Of a stretch of 46,277 bases of DNA, positions 32,422 to 42,477 are shown one piece after another; position 1 is the stretch's first letter, and each line of letters begins with the position of its first letter. The position numbers and the translations under genes are program-made. The notes beneath the pieces are model-generated. The model did no database searches. It worked only from the letters and a program-made list of their open reading frames with translations, and was not told the DNA's origin. The DNA comes from Akkermansia muciniphila (GTDB lineage: Bacteria; Verrucomicrobiota; Verrucomicrobiia; Verrucomicrobiales; Akkermansiaceae), in the NCBI GenBank assembly GCA_945860285.1, contig CAMAQB010000014.1:1-46277 (forward strand). The letters run 5' to 3'.

Positions 32422-33882
32422 TCACCCCTGCCCGATGATTTTCTCCCGCAGCAAGTCGGTCAGCATTTTCGGGTTGGGTTTGCTGGTGCAGGATTTCATG
32501 ATCTGGCCGGTGAGGAAGTTGAGCAACTTGTCGTTGCCGGCTTTGATCTCGGCGACTTTGTCGGGGAATTGCGCAATGATTTGTTCGCACAGTTCTTCAA
32601 GCGCGCTGCTGTCGGTGGGTTTGTAACCCAGGGCATCGGCGATTTGCGCGGCGGATTGCTCGGGCTGTTCGAGCATGGCGATGAATACCTCGCGCGCTTG
32701 GTTCGATGCCAGCGTGCCGTTTTCCACCAAGGCCAGCAGACCACTCAGGCCGGCGGGTTTGACCGGGCAATCCTGGATGGCGATGTTGCGCTCGTTGAGG
32801 CTGCCTAACAGATTGTTGATCAAAAAGTTTGCGGTTTTTTTCGCGGCAATCTGCGGGTCCAGTGCTGCTTCGAAATAGTCTGCTAGTCCAAGGTCGGACG
32901 ACAGCACGTTGGCATCGTAGCGGGTCAGCGAGAAGTCCTCCATGTAGCGCTTGGCGCGATGATGCGGCAGCTCGGGCACTTGCCGGCTCATGCGTTCGAC
33001 CAGTTCGGCGGTGGCCAGCGGCAGCAAGTCGGGACAGGGGAAATAGCGGTAGTCGTGCGCGTCTTCCTTGGTGCGCATCATCTGCGTTTCGCCGCGATCG
33101 TCGTCCCAGCGGCGGGTCGATTGGATCTGTGCGATGCCGGCGTCGAGTTCGCTGGTCTGGCGTTCGATTTCGAAATGAATCGCACGGCGCACGGCGGAGG
33201 TCGAGTTGAGGTTTTTCAGTTCAACTTTGGCACCGAGCGGATCGCTGGCGTGACTGCGCAGGGAAATGTTCACATCGCAGCGCATCTGGCCCTTTTCCAT
33301 ATCGGCATCGGACACGCCGCCCTGGACGAGGATCATTTGCAGGGTGCGGAGATACGCGAATGCCTCCTCGCCGGATTCGAGGTCCGGTTCGCTGACGATT
33401 TCCATCAACGGCGTGCCCGCGCGGTTGAAGTCGATCAACGACGCATTGCCCAGGTGGGTGGATTTTGCCACATCCTCTTCCAAATGGATGCGGTTCAAAC
33501 GGATTACCTGGCTGGGCCGGGCGATCGACTTTTGCGCGTCGGACGGATAGCAGTGGTCATACAGCGGCACCTCGCCACCGATGCACAACGGCAGATCCAT
33601 CTGGGTGGTCTGGTAGTTTTTCGGCATGTCGGGGTAGAAATAGTTTTTCCGGTCCCATTTCGTGATCGGCGGAGTTGTGCAGCCGAGCATCATCCCGGTG
33701 AGGATGGTTTTTTCAATCGCCCGGCGGTTGAGCACCGGCAGCGCGCCCGGCAGGCCGAGGCAGGTCGGGCAGATGTTGACATTCGCTTCGTCGCCAAACG
33801 ATGTGGCGCACGCGCAAAACATCTTGGTGGCGGTGTTGACCTGGCAGTGGACCTCGAGTCCGATGGTGACAAGATACGACAT
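32422..33882 (-). CDS. gatB: Asp/Glu-tRNA amidotransferase subunit B
   Basis: The 486-residue GatB is the kinase-like subunit of GatCAB, which converts mischarged Glu-tRNA-Gln and Asp-tRNA-Asn. The start MSYLVTIGLEVHCQ is canonical; the Zn-binding NICPTCLGLPGALPVLN and the FYPDMPKNYQ motif follow, along with EIVSEPDL and the C-terminal YqeY-like tail (YKPTDSSALEELCEQII). The long frame upstream of 33882 is not used. GatA and GatC are not in the window, so the genes are dispersed. Confidence 0.95.
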   Translation of the reverse strand: MSYLVTIGLEVHCQVNTATKMFCACATSFGDEANVNICPTCLGLPGALPVLNRRAIEKTILTGMMLGCTTPPITKWDRKNYFYPDMPKNYQTTQMDLPLCIGGEVPLYDHCYPSDAQKSIARPSQVIRLNRIHLEEDVAKSTHLGNASLIDFNRAGTPLMEIVSEPDLESGEEAFAYLRTLQMILVQGGVSDADMEKGQMRCDVNISLRSHASDPLGAKVELKNLNSTSAVRRAIHFEIERQTSELDAGIAQIQSTRRWDDDRGETQMMRTKEDAHDYRYFPCPDLLPLATAELVERMSRQVPELPHHRAKRYMEDFSLTRYDANVLSSDLGLADYFEAALDPQIAAKKTANFLINNLLGSLNERNIAIQDCPVKPAGLSGLLALVENGTLASNQAREVFIAMLEQPEQSAAQIADALGYKPTDSSALEELCEQIIAQFPDKVAEIKAGNDKLLNFLTGQIMKSCTSKPNPKMLTDLLREKIIGQG

Positions 33883-34068
33883 GATGGCTCGGTGCAATGA
33901 TGCGACGGACGCGGAACATGCGCGGTTTTTCCCGCAATGTAAAGTCCGCTGCGACGGCATGGGGAAAATTCCCGCATTTTGAAATGTCGCGCGGCGTTGG
34001 GACGTATGGGACGCGCCGCCAGTTGACGGCGACATTCCTGAACGATCTAACGAAACGCATCCCCGCTC

Positions 34069-37000
34069 ATGACATCCGCTTATTTTTCCCGTTCCTTCCT
34101 CGCCTCGGTGTTTCTCTCCTTGATAGGCCCCGTTGTTGCCGCCGAGCCGCTTTGCGAGCTCAAAAAAGGCGATCATCTTGCCATCGTCGGCAGCGGCCTC
34201 GCCGACCGCCAGCAGCACCACGGGTGGTTCGAGGCATTGATTCACAAAGCCTACCCCGATGCCGAGCTGACAATCCGCAATCTGGGATTTGCGGCGGACG
34301 AAATCAACCTGCATCCGCGCTCGCAGGATGTTCCGCCAACCGAATGGTTTCTCGCGATGAAAAAAGGCGACAGCACGCCGGGCAATCCAGGCATCATTTA
34401 CAAAGCCGGCACCGACTTCGGCGCGGACGTGATTTTCGCCTACTGGGGCTTCAATGAATCGTTCCGCGGTCCCGAGGGCCTGGCCGAATTCAAGAGCAAC
34501 CTGGATCAATACATCGGCAAAATGCAGGCGGCCAATTTCAGCGGCAAGGGCGCGCCGCGACTGGTGTTCTTTTCGCCGATCGCCCATGAGGACATGAAGG
34601 ATCCCAATTATCCCTACGGCGCGAAAAACAACGTCAACCTGGCGCTTTACACCCAGGCCATGGCCGAGGTGTGCAAGGCGAAAAACGTGCCCTTTGTCGA
34701 TCTGTTCACGCCATCAAAGGAGATTTTCGATAAAACGGAAAAGGCGCTGACGATCAACGGCATCCATCTAAAAGAGGAAGGTGACAAACTGCTCGCCCCG
34801 GTGCAATTCAAGGCGGTTTTCGGCAAAGAGCCAGCCACCACGACTGACAAGACGGTGTTGAAAATCCGCGAGGCGGTCTTGCTGAAAAACGCCGAATGGC
34901 ACCATCGCTATCGCACGGTCGACCAGTTCAACATCTATGGAGATCGATCCCGCATCGCCTACGAGGGCGTGACCAACGCAAAAATTCTCGGCCAGGAAAT
35001 GGCGCAGCGCGATGTCAAAACCGAAAACCGCGACAAGCTGGTTTGGGCGCTTGCCAAAGGTCTGAATTTCACCGTTGCCGACGACAACCTGCCGCCGGTG
35101 GACCTCACACCGCCGAACCGCAAAAATGCGGTGCCTTATGTCGATCCCGATAAAGCCGTCGAGCTGATCGAGCACGCCGATGGTTGCAGGGTTGAACTGA
35201 TCGCCTCGGAGAAAAACTTCCCCGAACTGATCAATCCGGTGCAGATGAACTTCGATACCAAGGGCCGACTGTGGATCGCGGCCTGGCCGTCGTATCCCGA
35301 GACGATGCCGACCACCAAGGTATTCGACAAACTGCTGGTCTTCGATCTCGATCCCAAAACCGGCAAGGCGTTGAAATGCACCACCTTTGCCGATGGCTTG
35401 AATTGTCCCACCGGCTTCCAGTTTTACAAGGACGGCGTGCTGGTCATGCAGTCGCCTGATTTGATATTCCTCCGCGATACCGATGGTGATGGCAAGGCCG
35501 ACACCAAAGAGCGGGTTCTGCACGGTCTGGATGCCGCCGACTCCCACCACGAAACCAACTCGATGTGCCTCGAACCCGGCGGTGCGGTTTATCTGAGCGA
35601 CGGCGTGTTTCATCGCACCAACGTCGAGACCTTCAATGGCCCGATCCGCAACACCGACGGCGCGATTTATCGCTACGAGCCGCGATCTGGAAAATTCATG
35701 CGTCACATGCCCTACGGTTTTGCCAACCCTCACGGTCGGGTGTTCGATTACTGGGGCAACGACCTCATCACCGACGGCACCGGCAACGACAACTATTTCG
35801 GTCCCGCCGCGAGCGGACATCTCGATTCCGGTGCCCATGGCGGCATGAAAACTTTCTGGGGTCGTCCATCGCGCCCCTGTGCGGGCACCTCGATCCTCAC
35901 CAGCCGCCATTTTCCGGACGACTGGCAGGGCATCTTCCTCAATTGCAATGTGATCAGCGCGCAGAGTATTTTCCGTGCGAAAATCAGCGAGGACGGCTCG
36001 GGCTTGAAAGCGGAAACGCTCTCGGAACTGGTCACCACCGATGTCGGCAAAAATCCAAACTTCCGCCCTTCCGGTGTCGCAGTCGCGCCCGACGGCTCGG
36101 TGTATTTCATGGACTGGTCGCAGATGTTGATCGGCCACTTGCAGCACCACCTCCGCGATCCGAACCGCGACCACGCACACGGACGCCTCTATCGCGTCAC
36201 CTACGAAGGCCGGCCGTTGCTGGTGCCGAAAAAAATCGATGGCCAGCCGATCGCCGCGCTGCTCGAACTGCTGAAAGAGCCGGAAAACGACGTGCGCATG
36301 CGTGCGAAGATCGAACTCGGCAAACTCGATTCGAAGAAAGTCACCGATGGCGTGAACGACTGGGTGAAACTGCTCGATCCGAAGGAAGCTACCTACGAGC
36401 ACAACATGCTCGAAGCACTGTGGGTCCATCAATGGCACAACATCGTCAATGAAAACCTGCTCAAGCGGGTGCTGAAATCCCCCGAGCCCCGCGCCCGCGC
36501 GCAGGGCGTGCGCGTGCTCGGTTACTGGCGCGACCGCCTGCCCGATGCCCTGGCCTTGTTGAAAGTCGCCGCGGATGACGAAGCCCCGCGCGTGCGCCTC
36601 GAAGCCGTGCGCGTCGCCAGCTTCTTCCGCGATTCCGCCGCCGCCGATGCCGCGCTGACCATCTTGAAACACCCGCTCGACTATTACCTCGATTATTGCT
36701 TCAAGGAAACCATGCGCCAACTTGAACCATGGTGGAAAAACGCCGTCGCCGAGGGCAAACAACTGGCGATGGACAATCCCGCCGGCATCAATTACATCCT
36801 CGGCTCGGTGGGCGGCGGCGATTTGCACAAATTGCCAAAATCCGCGATCACCTTTACAGCGATGCTGACCCGCGACGGCGTGCCGAAAGAACATCGCGCC
36901 GAGGCTCTCACGGAAATGGCGAAGCTCAAAAACGCTTCGGTGGCCGACACGCTTGTCGATACACTGGCCAGCGTCGCCAATACTCCGAGCAGCAGCGCCG

Positions 37001-38484
37001 CCGACCTGTGCGCCCTGATGTTGCAATTGCCGGCCGCCGATCTGAAGTCGATCCAGCCGAAATTGCAAAAAATCGCCGCCGCAGAAGCCACGGAGGTGGT
37101 GGCGCAAAGCACCGCTGCCGCGATCATCGTTGCCGATGGAGATCTGGATCCCGCCTGGAAAGGGGCGCAAAAATCACCGGCGGAGTTGGTCGCATTTCTC
37201 AACTGCCTGCCGAAGATTCCCGACCCGAAACTGCGCGCCAAAGCCTACGAACCGGTGAAGTCTCTCTTTACCAGCCTGCCCGGCAACATGGAATCGACAT
37301 TGAAAAATGTCAAGGGCACCTCGGGTCGCTTCGTGCGCATCCAACTGCCCCGCAACGGCACCCTTTCGCTTGCCGAAGTGCAGGTTTTCAGCGCGGGCAA
37401 AAACATCGCGCCCGCCGGAACCGCGACCCAGCAAAGCACCGCCTTCGATGGCAATCCGAAACGCGCGATCGATGGCAATACCTCCGGCGATTACAATCAA
37501 AACTCGGTGACGCATACCTCGGAGGGGGCCAATCAACCGTGGTGGGAAGTAGACCTTCACAGCGAGGAGGCGATCGAGTCTGTCGTCGTTTGGAACCGCA
37601 CCGGAAGCGATTTCGGCGGCCGCTTGGAGGGATTCGATCTGGTGATTCTCGATGCGGGGCGTCACGAGATTTTCAAGAAATCGGCCAATAAGGCGCCGAT
37701 GCCGAAAAGTGATTTCGCTTTCGAGGGCAATCCAGCCGGTGGCGTCCGCCGCGCCGCGATTCGCGCGGTCGCCGGCCTGGGTGTCGAGCCCGCCGCGGTT
37801 TTCTCGGCGCTGGCGAATTTGATCAAGAAAAACGATCAAGTGCCGAGCGCCGTGCAGGCGATCGCGGCATTGCCGGAAAGCGCTTGGTCGGTGGATCAGT
37901 CCGCCGTTGCCGTGGGTGGCATCCTCGCCTGGGCGAAAACCATCCCCACGGAGGCCCGCACCGCTGCGGAATACACGAATACCATCGCGACCGCCAACAA
38001 GTTGATCGCCAAGCTCCCGGCTGCGGAAAGCGCCGCCGCGACCAAGGCCATTGCCAATCTCAATGTGCGGGTGATCACCATCAAAACGGTGCGCGAACAA
38101 ATGCGCTACGACATCCCACGCCTGGTCGTGGAGGCGGGCCGGGAATTCGAACTGAATTTCATCAATGAAGACGCCATGCCGCACAACATCGTTTTTGTCC
38201 AGCCGGGCACGATGCAGGCGGTGGCCGAATCCGCGCAGGTCCTCCCGCCGACCAAGCTCGACAGCAAGGGCCGTGCTTACATTCCCGAGAACGATGCGCG
38301 GATCTTCGCGGCTTCGAAATTGATCGAAGCCGGCCAGCGCGCGACGCTCCGGGTCGCTGCGCCGGAGAAAGAAGGCACCTACCAATACGTCTGCACCTTC
38401 CCGGGCCACTGGACGATCATGAAAGGCGAGATGATCGTCACCAAGGATGTCGAGGCCTATCTGAAAGCCCACCCGGAGAAATAA
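34069..38484 (+). CDS. Giant secreted multidomain protein: SGNH-like, propeller, HEAT, discoidin, cupredoxin
   Basis: The 1471-residue exported protein has a signal peptide (ending LSLIGPVVAAEP), then an SGNH-like domain (about 30-265). In the SGNH-like part the block I sequence is IVGSGLADR, so the catalytic Ser may be missing, but GFNES and NGIHL remain. A propeller of the PVC membrane-bound dehydrogenase/sorbosone dehydrogenase type (about 365-725, with DTDGDGKADTKERVL) is followed by HEAT-like repeats (about 725-1080). Near 1085-1205 there is an F5/8-type C carbohydrate-binding fold (FVRIQLPRNGTLSLAEVQVF). The last 130 residues are a cupredoxin with the type 1 copper ligands His in MPHNIV and Cys, His and Met in CTFPGHWTIMKGEM. 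No CxxCH haem motif is seen. It may be a periplasmic or surface sugar-oxidising enzyme that passes electrons to its own copper domain. Confidence 0.85.
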   Translation: MTSAYFSRSFLASVFLSLIGPVVAAEPLCELKKGDHLAIVGSGLADRQQHHGWFEALIHKAYPDAELTIRNLGFAADEINLHPRSQDVPPTEWFLAMKKGDSTPGNPGIIYKAGTDFGADVIFAYWGFNESFRGPEGLAEFKSNLDQYIGKMQAANFSGKGAPRLVFFSPIAHEDMKDPNYPYGAKNNVNLALYTQAMAEVCKAKNVPFVDLFTPSKEIFDKTEKALTINGIHLKEEGDKLLAPVQFKAVFGKEPATTTDKTVLKIREAVLLKNAEWHHRYRTVDQFNIYGDRSRIAYEGVTNAKILGQEMAQRDVKTENRDKLVWALAKGLNFTVADDNLPPVDLTPPNRKNAVPYVDPDKAVELIEHADGCRVELIASEKNFPELINPVQMNFDTKGRLWIAAWPSYPETMPTTKVFDKLLVFDLDPKTGKALKCTTFADGLNCPTGFQFYKDGVLVMQSPDLIFLRDTDGDGKADTKERVLHGLDAADSHHETNSMCLEPGGAVYLSDGVFHRTNVETFNGPIRNTDGAIYRYEPRSGKFMRHMPYGFANPHGRVFDYWGNDLITDGTGNDNYFGPAASGHLDSGAHGGMKTFWGRPSRPCAGTSILTSRHFPDDWQGIFLNCNVISAQSIFRAKISEDGSGLKAETLSELVTTDVGKNPNFRPSGVAVAPDGSVYFMDWSQMLIGHLQHHLRDPNRDHAHGRLYRVTYEGRPLLVPKKIDGQPIAALLELLKEPENDVRMRAKIELGKLDSKKVTDGVNDWVKLLDPKEATYEHNMLEALWVHQWHNIVNENLLKRVLKSPEPRARAQGVRVLGYWRDRLPDALALLKVAADDEAPRVRLEAVRVASFFRDSAAADAALTILKHPLDYYLDYCFKETMRQLEPWWKNAVAEGKQLAMDNPAGINYILGSVGGGDLHKLPKSAITFTAMLTRDGVPKEHRAEALTEMAKLKNASVADTLVDTLASVANTPSSSAADLCALMLQLPAADLKSIQPKLQKIAAAEATEVVAQSTAAAIIVADGDLDPAWKGAQKSPAELVAFLNCLPKIPDPKLRAKAYEPVKSLFTSLPGNMESTLKNVKGTSGRFVRIQLPRNGTLSLAEVQVFSAGKNIAPAGTATQQSTAFDGNPKRAIDGNTSGDYNQNSVTHTSEGANQPWWEVDLHSEEAIESVVVWNRTGSDFGGRLEGFDLVILDAGRHEIFKKSANKAPMPKSDFAFEGNPAGGVRRAAIRAVAGLGVEPAAVFSALANLIKKNDQVPSAVQAIAALPESAWSVDQSAVAVGGILAWAKTIPTEARTAAEYTNTIATANKLIAKLPAAESAAATKAIANLNVRVITIKTVREQMRYDIPRLVVEAGREFELNFINEDAMPHNIVFVQPGTMQAVAESAQVLPPTKLDSKGRAYIPENDARIFAASKLIEAGQRATLRVAAPEKEGTYQYVCTFPGHWTIMKGEMIVTKDVEAYLKAHPEK

Positions 38485-38510
38485 CCGGGCCAGGGCCCGC
38501 GGCGGGCGTC

Positions 38511-38993
38511 TTAGACCTTGCCCCAGCCGGGCCGTGCGGCCGCCTGTTTGATCCAGGACGCGAGCTGGGCTTCGTCGAAATCATTTTCATGAATGTCGAT
38601 CCAGCGCGCTTCTTCGCTCTTGCCCCCGGGCGGGACGGGTTGCAGCGAAGTGCCGCGGAAAAAACTCACCTTCACATAGCGGGTGAAAACGTGGAAGCCG
38701 AGAAACCAGCCCTGGCCTTCGATCCCATAAAAGGGCGAGTTCCATTTGACCGCCTTGCACACCTCCGGCACATGGCGCTCGATCAGCGCGTCGAGCCTTC
38801 GCCCGACTCCGCTTTTCCAGTCGGGCATTGCCGCGATGTAGGCCTGCACCGGCGCATCGCCAGCGGCCATCGCGATCTGCGGATTGCCGCCCGAAAGCAG
38901 TTTCACCGCTTTGCCTTTCACAACCGCCTTGCTCTTGTGGGCCGACTTGCGTGGTCGGGCGGCCCCCTCGCTTGTTTTTTTGTTCGTGCTCAT
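38511..38993 (-). CDS. DUF1801-domain protein
   Basis: A 160-residue soluble protein. It has a Lys-rich N-terminus, then the DUF1801 pattern: the YIAAMPDWKSGVGRRLDALI helix, VPEVCKAVKWNSPFY and GWFLGFHVFTRYVKVSFFRG. Such proteins are widespread and of unknown function. The tail is FDEAQLASWIKQAAARPGWGKV. The gene is convergent with the giant protein gene, whose stop is 26 bases from its own. Confidence in family is good; nothing is known about the role. Confidence 0.85.
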   Translation of the reverse strand: MSTNKKTSEGAARPRKSAHKSKAVVKGKAVKLLSGGNPQIAMAAGDAPVQAYIAAMPDWKSGVGRRLDALIERHVPEVCKAVKWNSPFYGIEGQGWFLGFHVFTRYVKVSFFRGTSLQPVPPGGKSEEARWIDIHENDFDEAQLASWIKQAAARPGWGKV

Positions 38994-39132
38994 GGCTTGT
39001 ATGATACGAGCGCTCTTGTCGCGCGATGATTTTTCACAGCCGTGCCTGTTTTGTCAAACCGCATCAGCCGAGCCGAAAATCCTGCGTGAAAAAACAATTC
39101 GTGGGTGACGGGTTGGTGCGTTTCGAGCTATC

Positions 39133-40209
39133 ATGGTGCGGAAAGCAGCACCACTCTACATGAAAGATCCCGAGCGAATTTTTGAAATGGATTTCCTCCG
39201 CGCCACCGAGAGCGCGGCATTGATGGCCCATCGATGGATGGGTCGGGGTGAAAAGGAACTCGCCGATGCCGACGCCTGCGATGCGATTCGCGGGATGTTC
39301 GACCTGATGGACATGTGCGGCGAGGTGGTCATCGGCGAGGGCATCAAGGACGAGGCGCCGGGGATTTTCAAAGGTGAAAAAGTCGGCTCCTGGGAGCCCG
39401 GCAGCCCGGTTTTTCACATTGCGCTCGATCCCGTGGACGGCACGACCAATGTCAGCAAGGGCATGGGCAATGCCGTTTGCTGCATCGCCGCCGCCATGCC
39501 ATCCGCCGATGGCGAAAACGCGCTCGAGGACATCCCGGCGTTTTACATGGAGAAACTCGCCTACCCCGAACCGGTGAGGCGCGCGTTCATGGCCGATGCC
39601 AGCCTGCCGATCTCTGTTGAGGCCCCCACCGCGGAAGTGATCAAGATCACTGCGAAAATCCTCGGCAAGGACGTGCGCGATATCGTGGTCATGGTGCTCG
39701 ACCGACCCCGCAACGCGAAGTACATCGAAGCCGTGCGCACCTGCGGAGCGCAGTTGCGGATGATCAGCGATGGCGACATCGCCGCCGCGATTGCCCCCGC
39801 CCTGAAGACCAGCAACATCGATCTGTATGTCGGCATCGGAGGTTCGCCCGAGGGTGTCTTGTCCGCCGCCGGAATGCGCTGCCTCGGCGGCGGCCTGCAG
39901 GCGAAAATCTGGCCCCGCGATGCCGCGGAAAAACAATCGCTCATCGATTGCGGTTTCGGCCCCAAGCTCGACCGCGTCTATCTTTCCCGCGATCTCGCCA
40001 AGGGTGATCGCATCCTTTTCTGCGCCACCGGCATTTCCGACAGCCCCTTGTTGCGCGGTGTCGAGGTGAACGGCAGCGTCGCCCGCACCCACTCGGTGTT
40101 GATGCGTGTGAAAAGCAAAACCGTGCGCTCGATCAAAGCCTTTCACGAGCTGTCTGCCAAAACCTTCCGCACGCGCAGCGCCGGGGGCGAAGTATTGCTG
40201 CTGGACTAA
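39133..40209 (+). CDS. glpX: Class II fructose-1,6-bisphosphatase
   Basis: GlpX hydrolyses fructose-1,6-bisphosphate in gluconeogenesis. The 358-residue product has the family signatures: LRATESAALMAHRW near the start, VVIGEGIKDEAPGIFKGEKVG and the metal/substrate loop ALDPVDGTTNVSKG, and later GIGGSPEGVLSAAGMRCLGG. The start could also be the ATG at 39160 (MKDPERIF). It stands alone, divergent from DUF1801 and convergent with the OmpH-like gene. Confidence 0.94.
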   Translation: MVRKAAPLYMKDPERIFEMDFLRATESAALMAHRWMGRGEKELADADACDAIRGMFDLMDMCGEVVIGEGIKDEAPGIFKGEKVGSWEPGSPVFHIALDPVDGTTNVSKGMGNAVCCIAAAMPSADGENALEDIPAFYMEKLAYPEPVRRAFMADASLPISVEAPTAEVIKITAKILGKDVRDIVVMVLDRPRNAKYIEAVRTCGAQLRMISDGDIAAAIAPALKTSNIDLYVGIGGSPEGVLSAAGMRCLGGGLQAKIWPRDAAEKQSLIDCGFGPKLDRVYLSRDLAKGDRILFCATGISDSPLLRGVEVNGSVARTHSVLMRVKSKTVRSIKAFHELSAKTFRTRSAGGEVLLLD

Positions 40210-40374
40210 TTCAAAGGCCTTGATGAGCCAATGAAAAATGACGCCCGGGGCTCCTGGCGAGGAGGTGTAAGTGAGGTCGGTTGGCAACATCTGATTCCAA
40301 GCAAACAGAGAATCCTGCTGATGCGCGAATCAGGCACCAACGATCATCACTCAAGGCTGACATCGGAAGCTGCA

Positions 40375-41013
40375 TCATGGCTTGGGTTTTTGCGGGAGTG
40401 CGGGAACCGGCGCTGAGGTTTTTTTCGCCTCGATCATTTTCTGAATCTCGGATGAGATGTCGGTCATGAGGCCGGGCTTGGCATAGACGATCACCGGCAG
40501 ACCCGTGTTGGTGTTGCCCGAGAGATCGTAAACCACGTCGTATCCTTTTTCGGCCGCATACTTTGCCACCATGGCGCTTGTCTCGTTGAGAATGGCCCTC
40601 ATCTTCCTTGCCAACTCCTTGTTGATTTCCTTGGTCTTCTCGTTTTTGAATTCGATAAACTGCTTGTTCAATGACTGATATTCGTCGTTGGCGATTTTCC
40701 GCTTTTCCAACAGCGCGCGGATTTTCTCCTCCTCCGGACCGTTTTTGTCGGCCGCGGCTGTTTTTTGGAATTCGGACACTAGCTTCTGGCCTAATTTGTT
40801 CATTTCCTCGACCTCCGCCATTTTGTCGCCCGCAGCTTTGGCCCGCGAATCCTGCTCGATCGATTCCTTCCGCACCTTCACTTCGGTTTCGAAGGAAATC
40901 GTCTCGGGATTGTCTTTGAACAAGTCCAACATCATGACGGAGGCGATCTTTTGTTGTGCGCATACGGTCAAGCCGCCCAGGAAATAGGCCATCAGGAGAG
41001 GGAGTATTTTCAC
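40375..41013 (-). CDS. OmpH/Skp-family periplasmic chaperone-like protein
   Basis: The 212-residue product has a signal peptide (MKILPLLMAYFLGGLTVCAQ) and then a long, Lys/Glu-rich helical middle (about 45-150) followed by YAAEKGYDVVYDLSGN, as in OmpH/Skp proteins that form coiled-coil tentacles around unfolded outer-membrane proteins. A Pro-rich tail (APVPALPQKPKP) ends the protein. In many genomes skp lies next to bamA and lpxD; here it stands alone. The family assignment is good, and the precise role is inferred. Confidence 0.82.
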   Translation of the reverse strand: MKILPLLMAYFLGGLTVCAQQKIASVMMLDLFKDNPETISFETEVKVRKESIEQDSRAKAAGDKMAEVEEMNKLGQKLVSEFQKTAAADKNGPEEEKIRALLEKRKIANDEYQSLNKQFIEFKNEKTKEINKELARKMRAILNETSAMVAKYAAEKGYDVVYDLSGNTNTGLPVIVYAKPGLMTDISSEIQKMIEAKKTSAPVPALPQKPKP

Positions 41014-41114
41014 GCGACTCTTCTAGGAGCGCGCTGATGTTTTGTCCATACATTCGTTGGTCATGCGATTCAACTGTTTTGTAAAATTGCTGGCATGGCG
41101 GGGGTTCTTCTGCG

Positions 41115-42386
41115 ATGGGTGTGCCGAAGACTATGGGGAAAAAGGAGCGGCATGTTTTAATCATCGGTGGCGGGGTGGTGGGACTCTGCGCGGCGAATTA
41201 CGCCTTGCAGGCGGGAATGCGGGTGACGCTGTGGGAGCGGGAGCCCGAAGGCGGGGACAATTGCTCGCTCGGCAATGCCGGCATGGTGGTGCCGAGCCAT
41301 TTCATCCCTCTGGCCGCCCCCGGCATGATCGCGAAGGGACTGCGTTGGATGTTCGACCCGCAGAGTCCATTTTTCATCAGGCCGCGGCTGAGCCCCGCGC
41401 TGATGCGCTGGGCCTGGTTGTTTTATCGTCATGCGAATGCGCGACACGTCGAGCAATGCCGGCAACTGCTGCTCGACTTGAACATGCAAAGCAGGGCCTT
41501 GTTCGCCGGTCTCGCCGAAAAGAATGACTTCGCTCTGCAACAGCGCGGACTGTTGATGTTGTGTCGCACGCAACAGGGGCTCGACGAAGAAGCTGAGGTG
41601 GCGGAGATGGCGCACAAAATCGGCGGTCGTGCCGAAATCCTCGACGCACGAGCCACAGCGGCAAAGGACCCGGCCATCACCATGGATGTCACCGGCTCGG
41701 TCTGGTTTCCCGACGACTGCCATCTGAATCCGGCGATGTTTTCCCGCGTGTTGCGTCGGCTTGTCCGGGACGCCGGGGGGGAAATCCATCACGGCACAGT
41801 GCTGGAAAAATTGGAGGTGAAAAACGGCAGGGTCCAGGCTGCTTACGAGCGAGGGAATCGACACGAGGTCGATCAACTGCTCGTCGCCGGAGGCTCCTGG
41901 TCGGCCGAAATTCTGCGCGATCTCGGCATGAATCTTCCCCTCCAGGCGGGCAAGGGGTATTCGCTGTCGATGGAAAGCCCACCGCAGTTGCCGGGATTGT
42001 GTTCGATTTTTTGTGAGGCAAAAATCGCAGTGACTCCCATGGAGGGCTGCTTGCGATTCGCGGGAACGATGGAGGTCGGAGGGCTCTCGCTGGCAATCGA
42101 TCCACAGCGGGTGAAGGGCATCATCAAGTCGGTGCAACCCTATTTCCCGGCCTTTGCCGAACAGGACTTCGCGGCGATCCGGCCCTGGGCGGGCTTGCGA
42201 CCGGTCTCGCCCGACGGCATGCCGTATGTCGGCTGGGCACCGCATCAGGAAAACGTGTTGATCGCCACGGGACATGCGATGATGGGCTTGAGTCTGGCGC
42301 CGGTCACCGGAAAAATCATCGCCGACCTTGCGGCGGGGCGGAATTGCGGCTTCGAACTCGCGAGGATGCAGCCATCGCGCTTTTGA
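41115..42386 (+). CDS. DadA-like FAD-dependent amino-acid oxidoreductase
   Basis: The 423-residue product belongs to the DAO superfamily. It starts with the FAD-binding VLIIGGGVVGLCAANYAL and has the DadA-like NCSLGNAGMVVPSHFIPLAAPG, which helps place it among D-amino-acid dehydrogenases, and ends with WAGLRPVSPDGMPYVG and ATGHAMMGLSLAPVTG. It would oxidise a D-amino acid (or related amine), passing electrons to the quinone pool. The start could also be the ATG at 41133. The substrate cannot be set by sequence alone. Confidence 0.85.
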   Translation: MGVPKTMGKKERHVLIIGGGVVGLCAANYALQAGMRVTLWEREPEGGDNCSLGNAGMVVPSHFIPLAAPGMIAKGLRWMFDPQSPFFIRPRLSPALMRWAWLFYRHANARHVEQCRQLLLDLNMQSRALFAGLAEKNDFALQQRGLLMLCRTQQGLDEEAEVAEMAHKIGGRAEILDARATAAKDPAITMDVTGSVWFPDDCHLNPAMFSRVLRRLVRDAGGEIHHGTVLEKLEVKNGRVQAAYERGNRHEVDQLLVAGGSWSAEILRDLGMNLPLQAGKGYSLSMESPPQLPGLCSIFCEAKIAVTPMEGCLRFAGTMEVGGLSLAIDPQRVKGIIKSVQPYFPAFAEQDFAAIRPWAGLRPVSPDGMPYVGWAPHQENVLIATGHAMMGLSLAPVTGKIIADLAAGRNCGFELARMQPSRF

Positions 42387-42477
42387 TTCGCAGTGCAGGA
42401 CGCGTAAAAAGTCATCGATGAACCGTTCTTCCCTTGCATCGATATGACCGAGGCACTAGTTTTTGACCGCCACGCAC

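Noticed and set aside
31978-32626. Frames through the 42-bp repeat as a repeat protein gene
   Set aside because: No start codon with ribosome binding site, and the frames run into the antisense of gatB. Kept as minisatellite.
34768-37170. 800-residue minus-strand frame inside the giant protein gene
   Set aside because: It is a long antisense frame caused by GC-rich codon structure; the plus-strand gene has clear domains.
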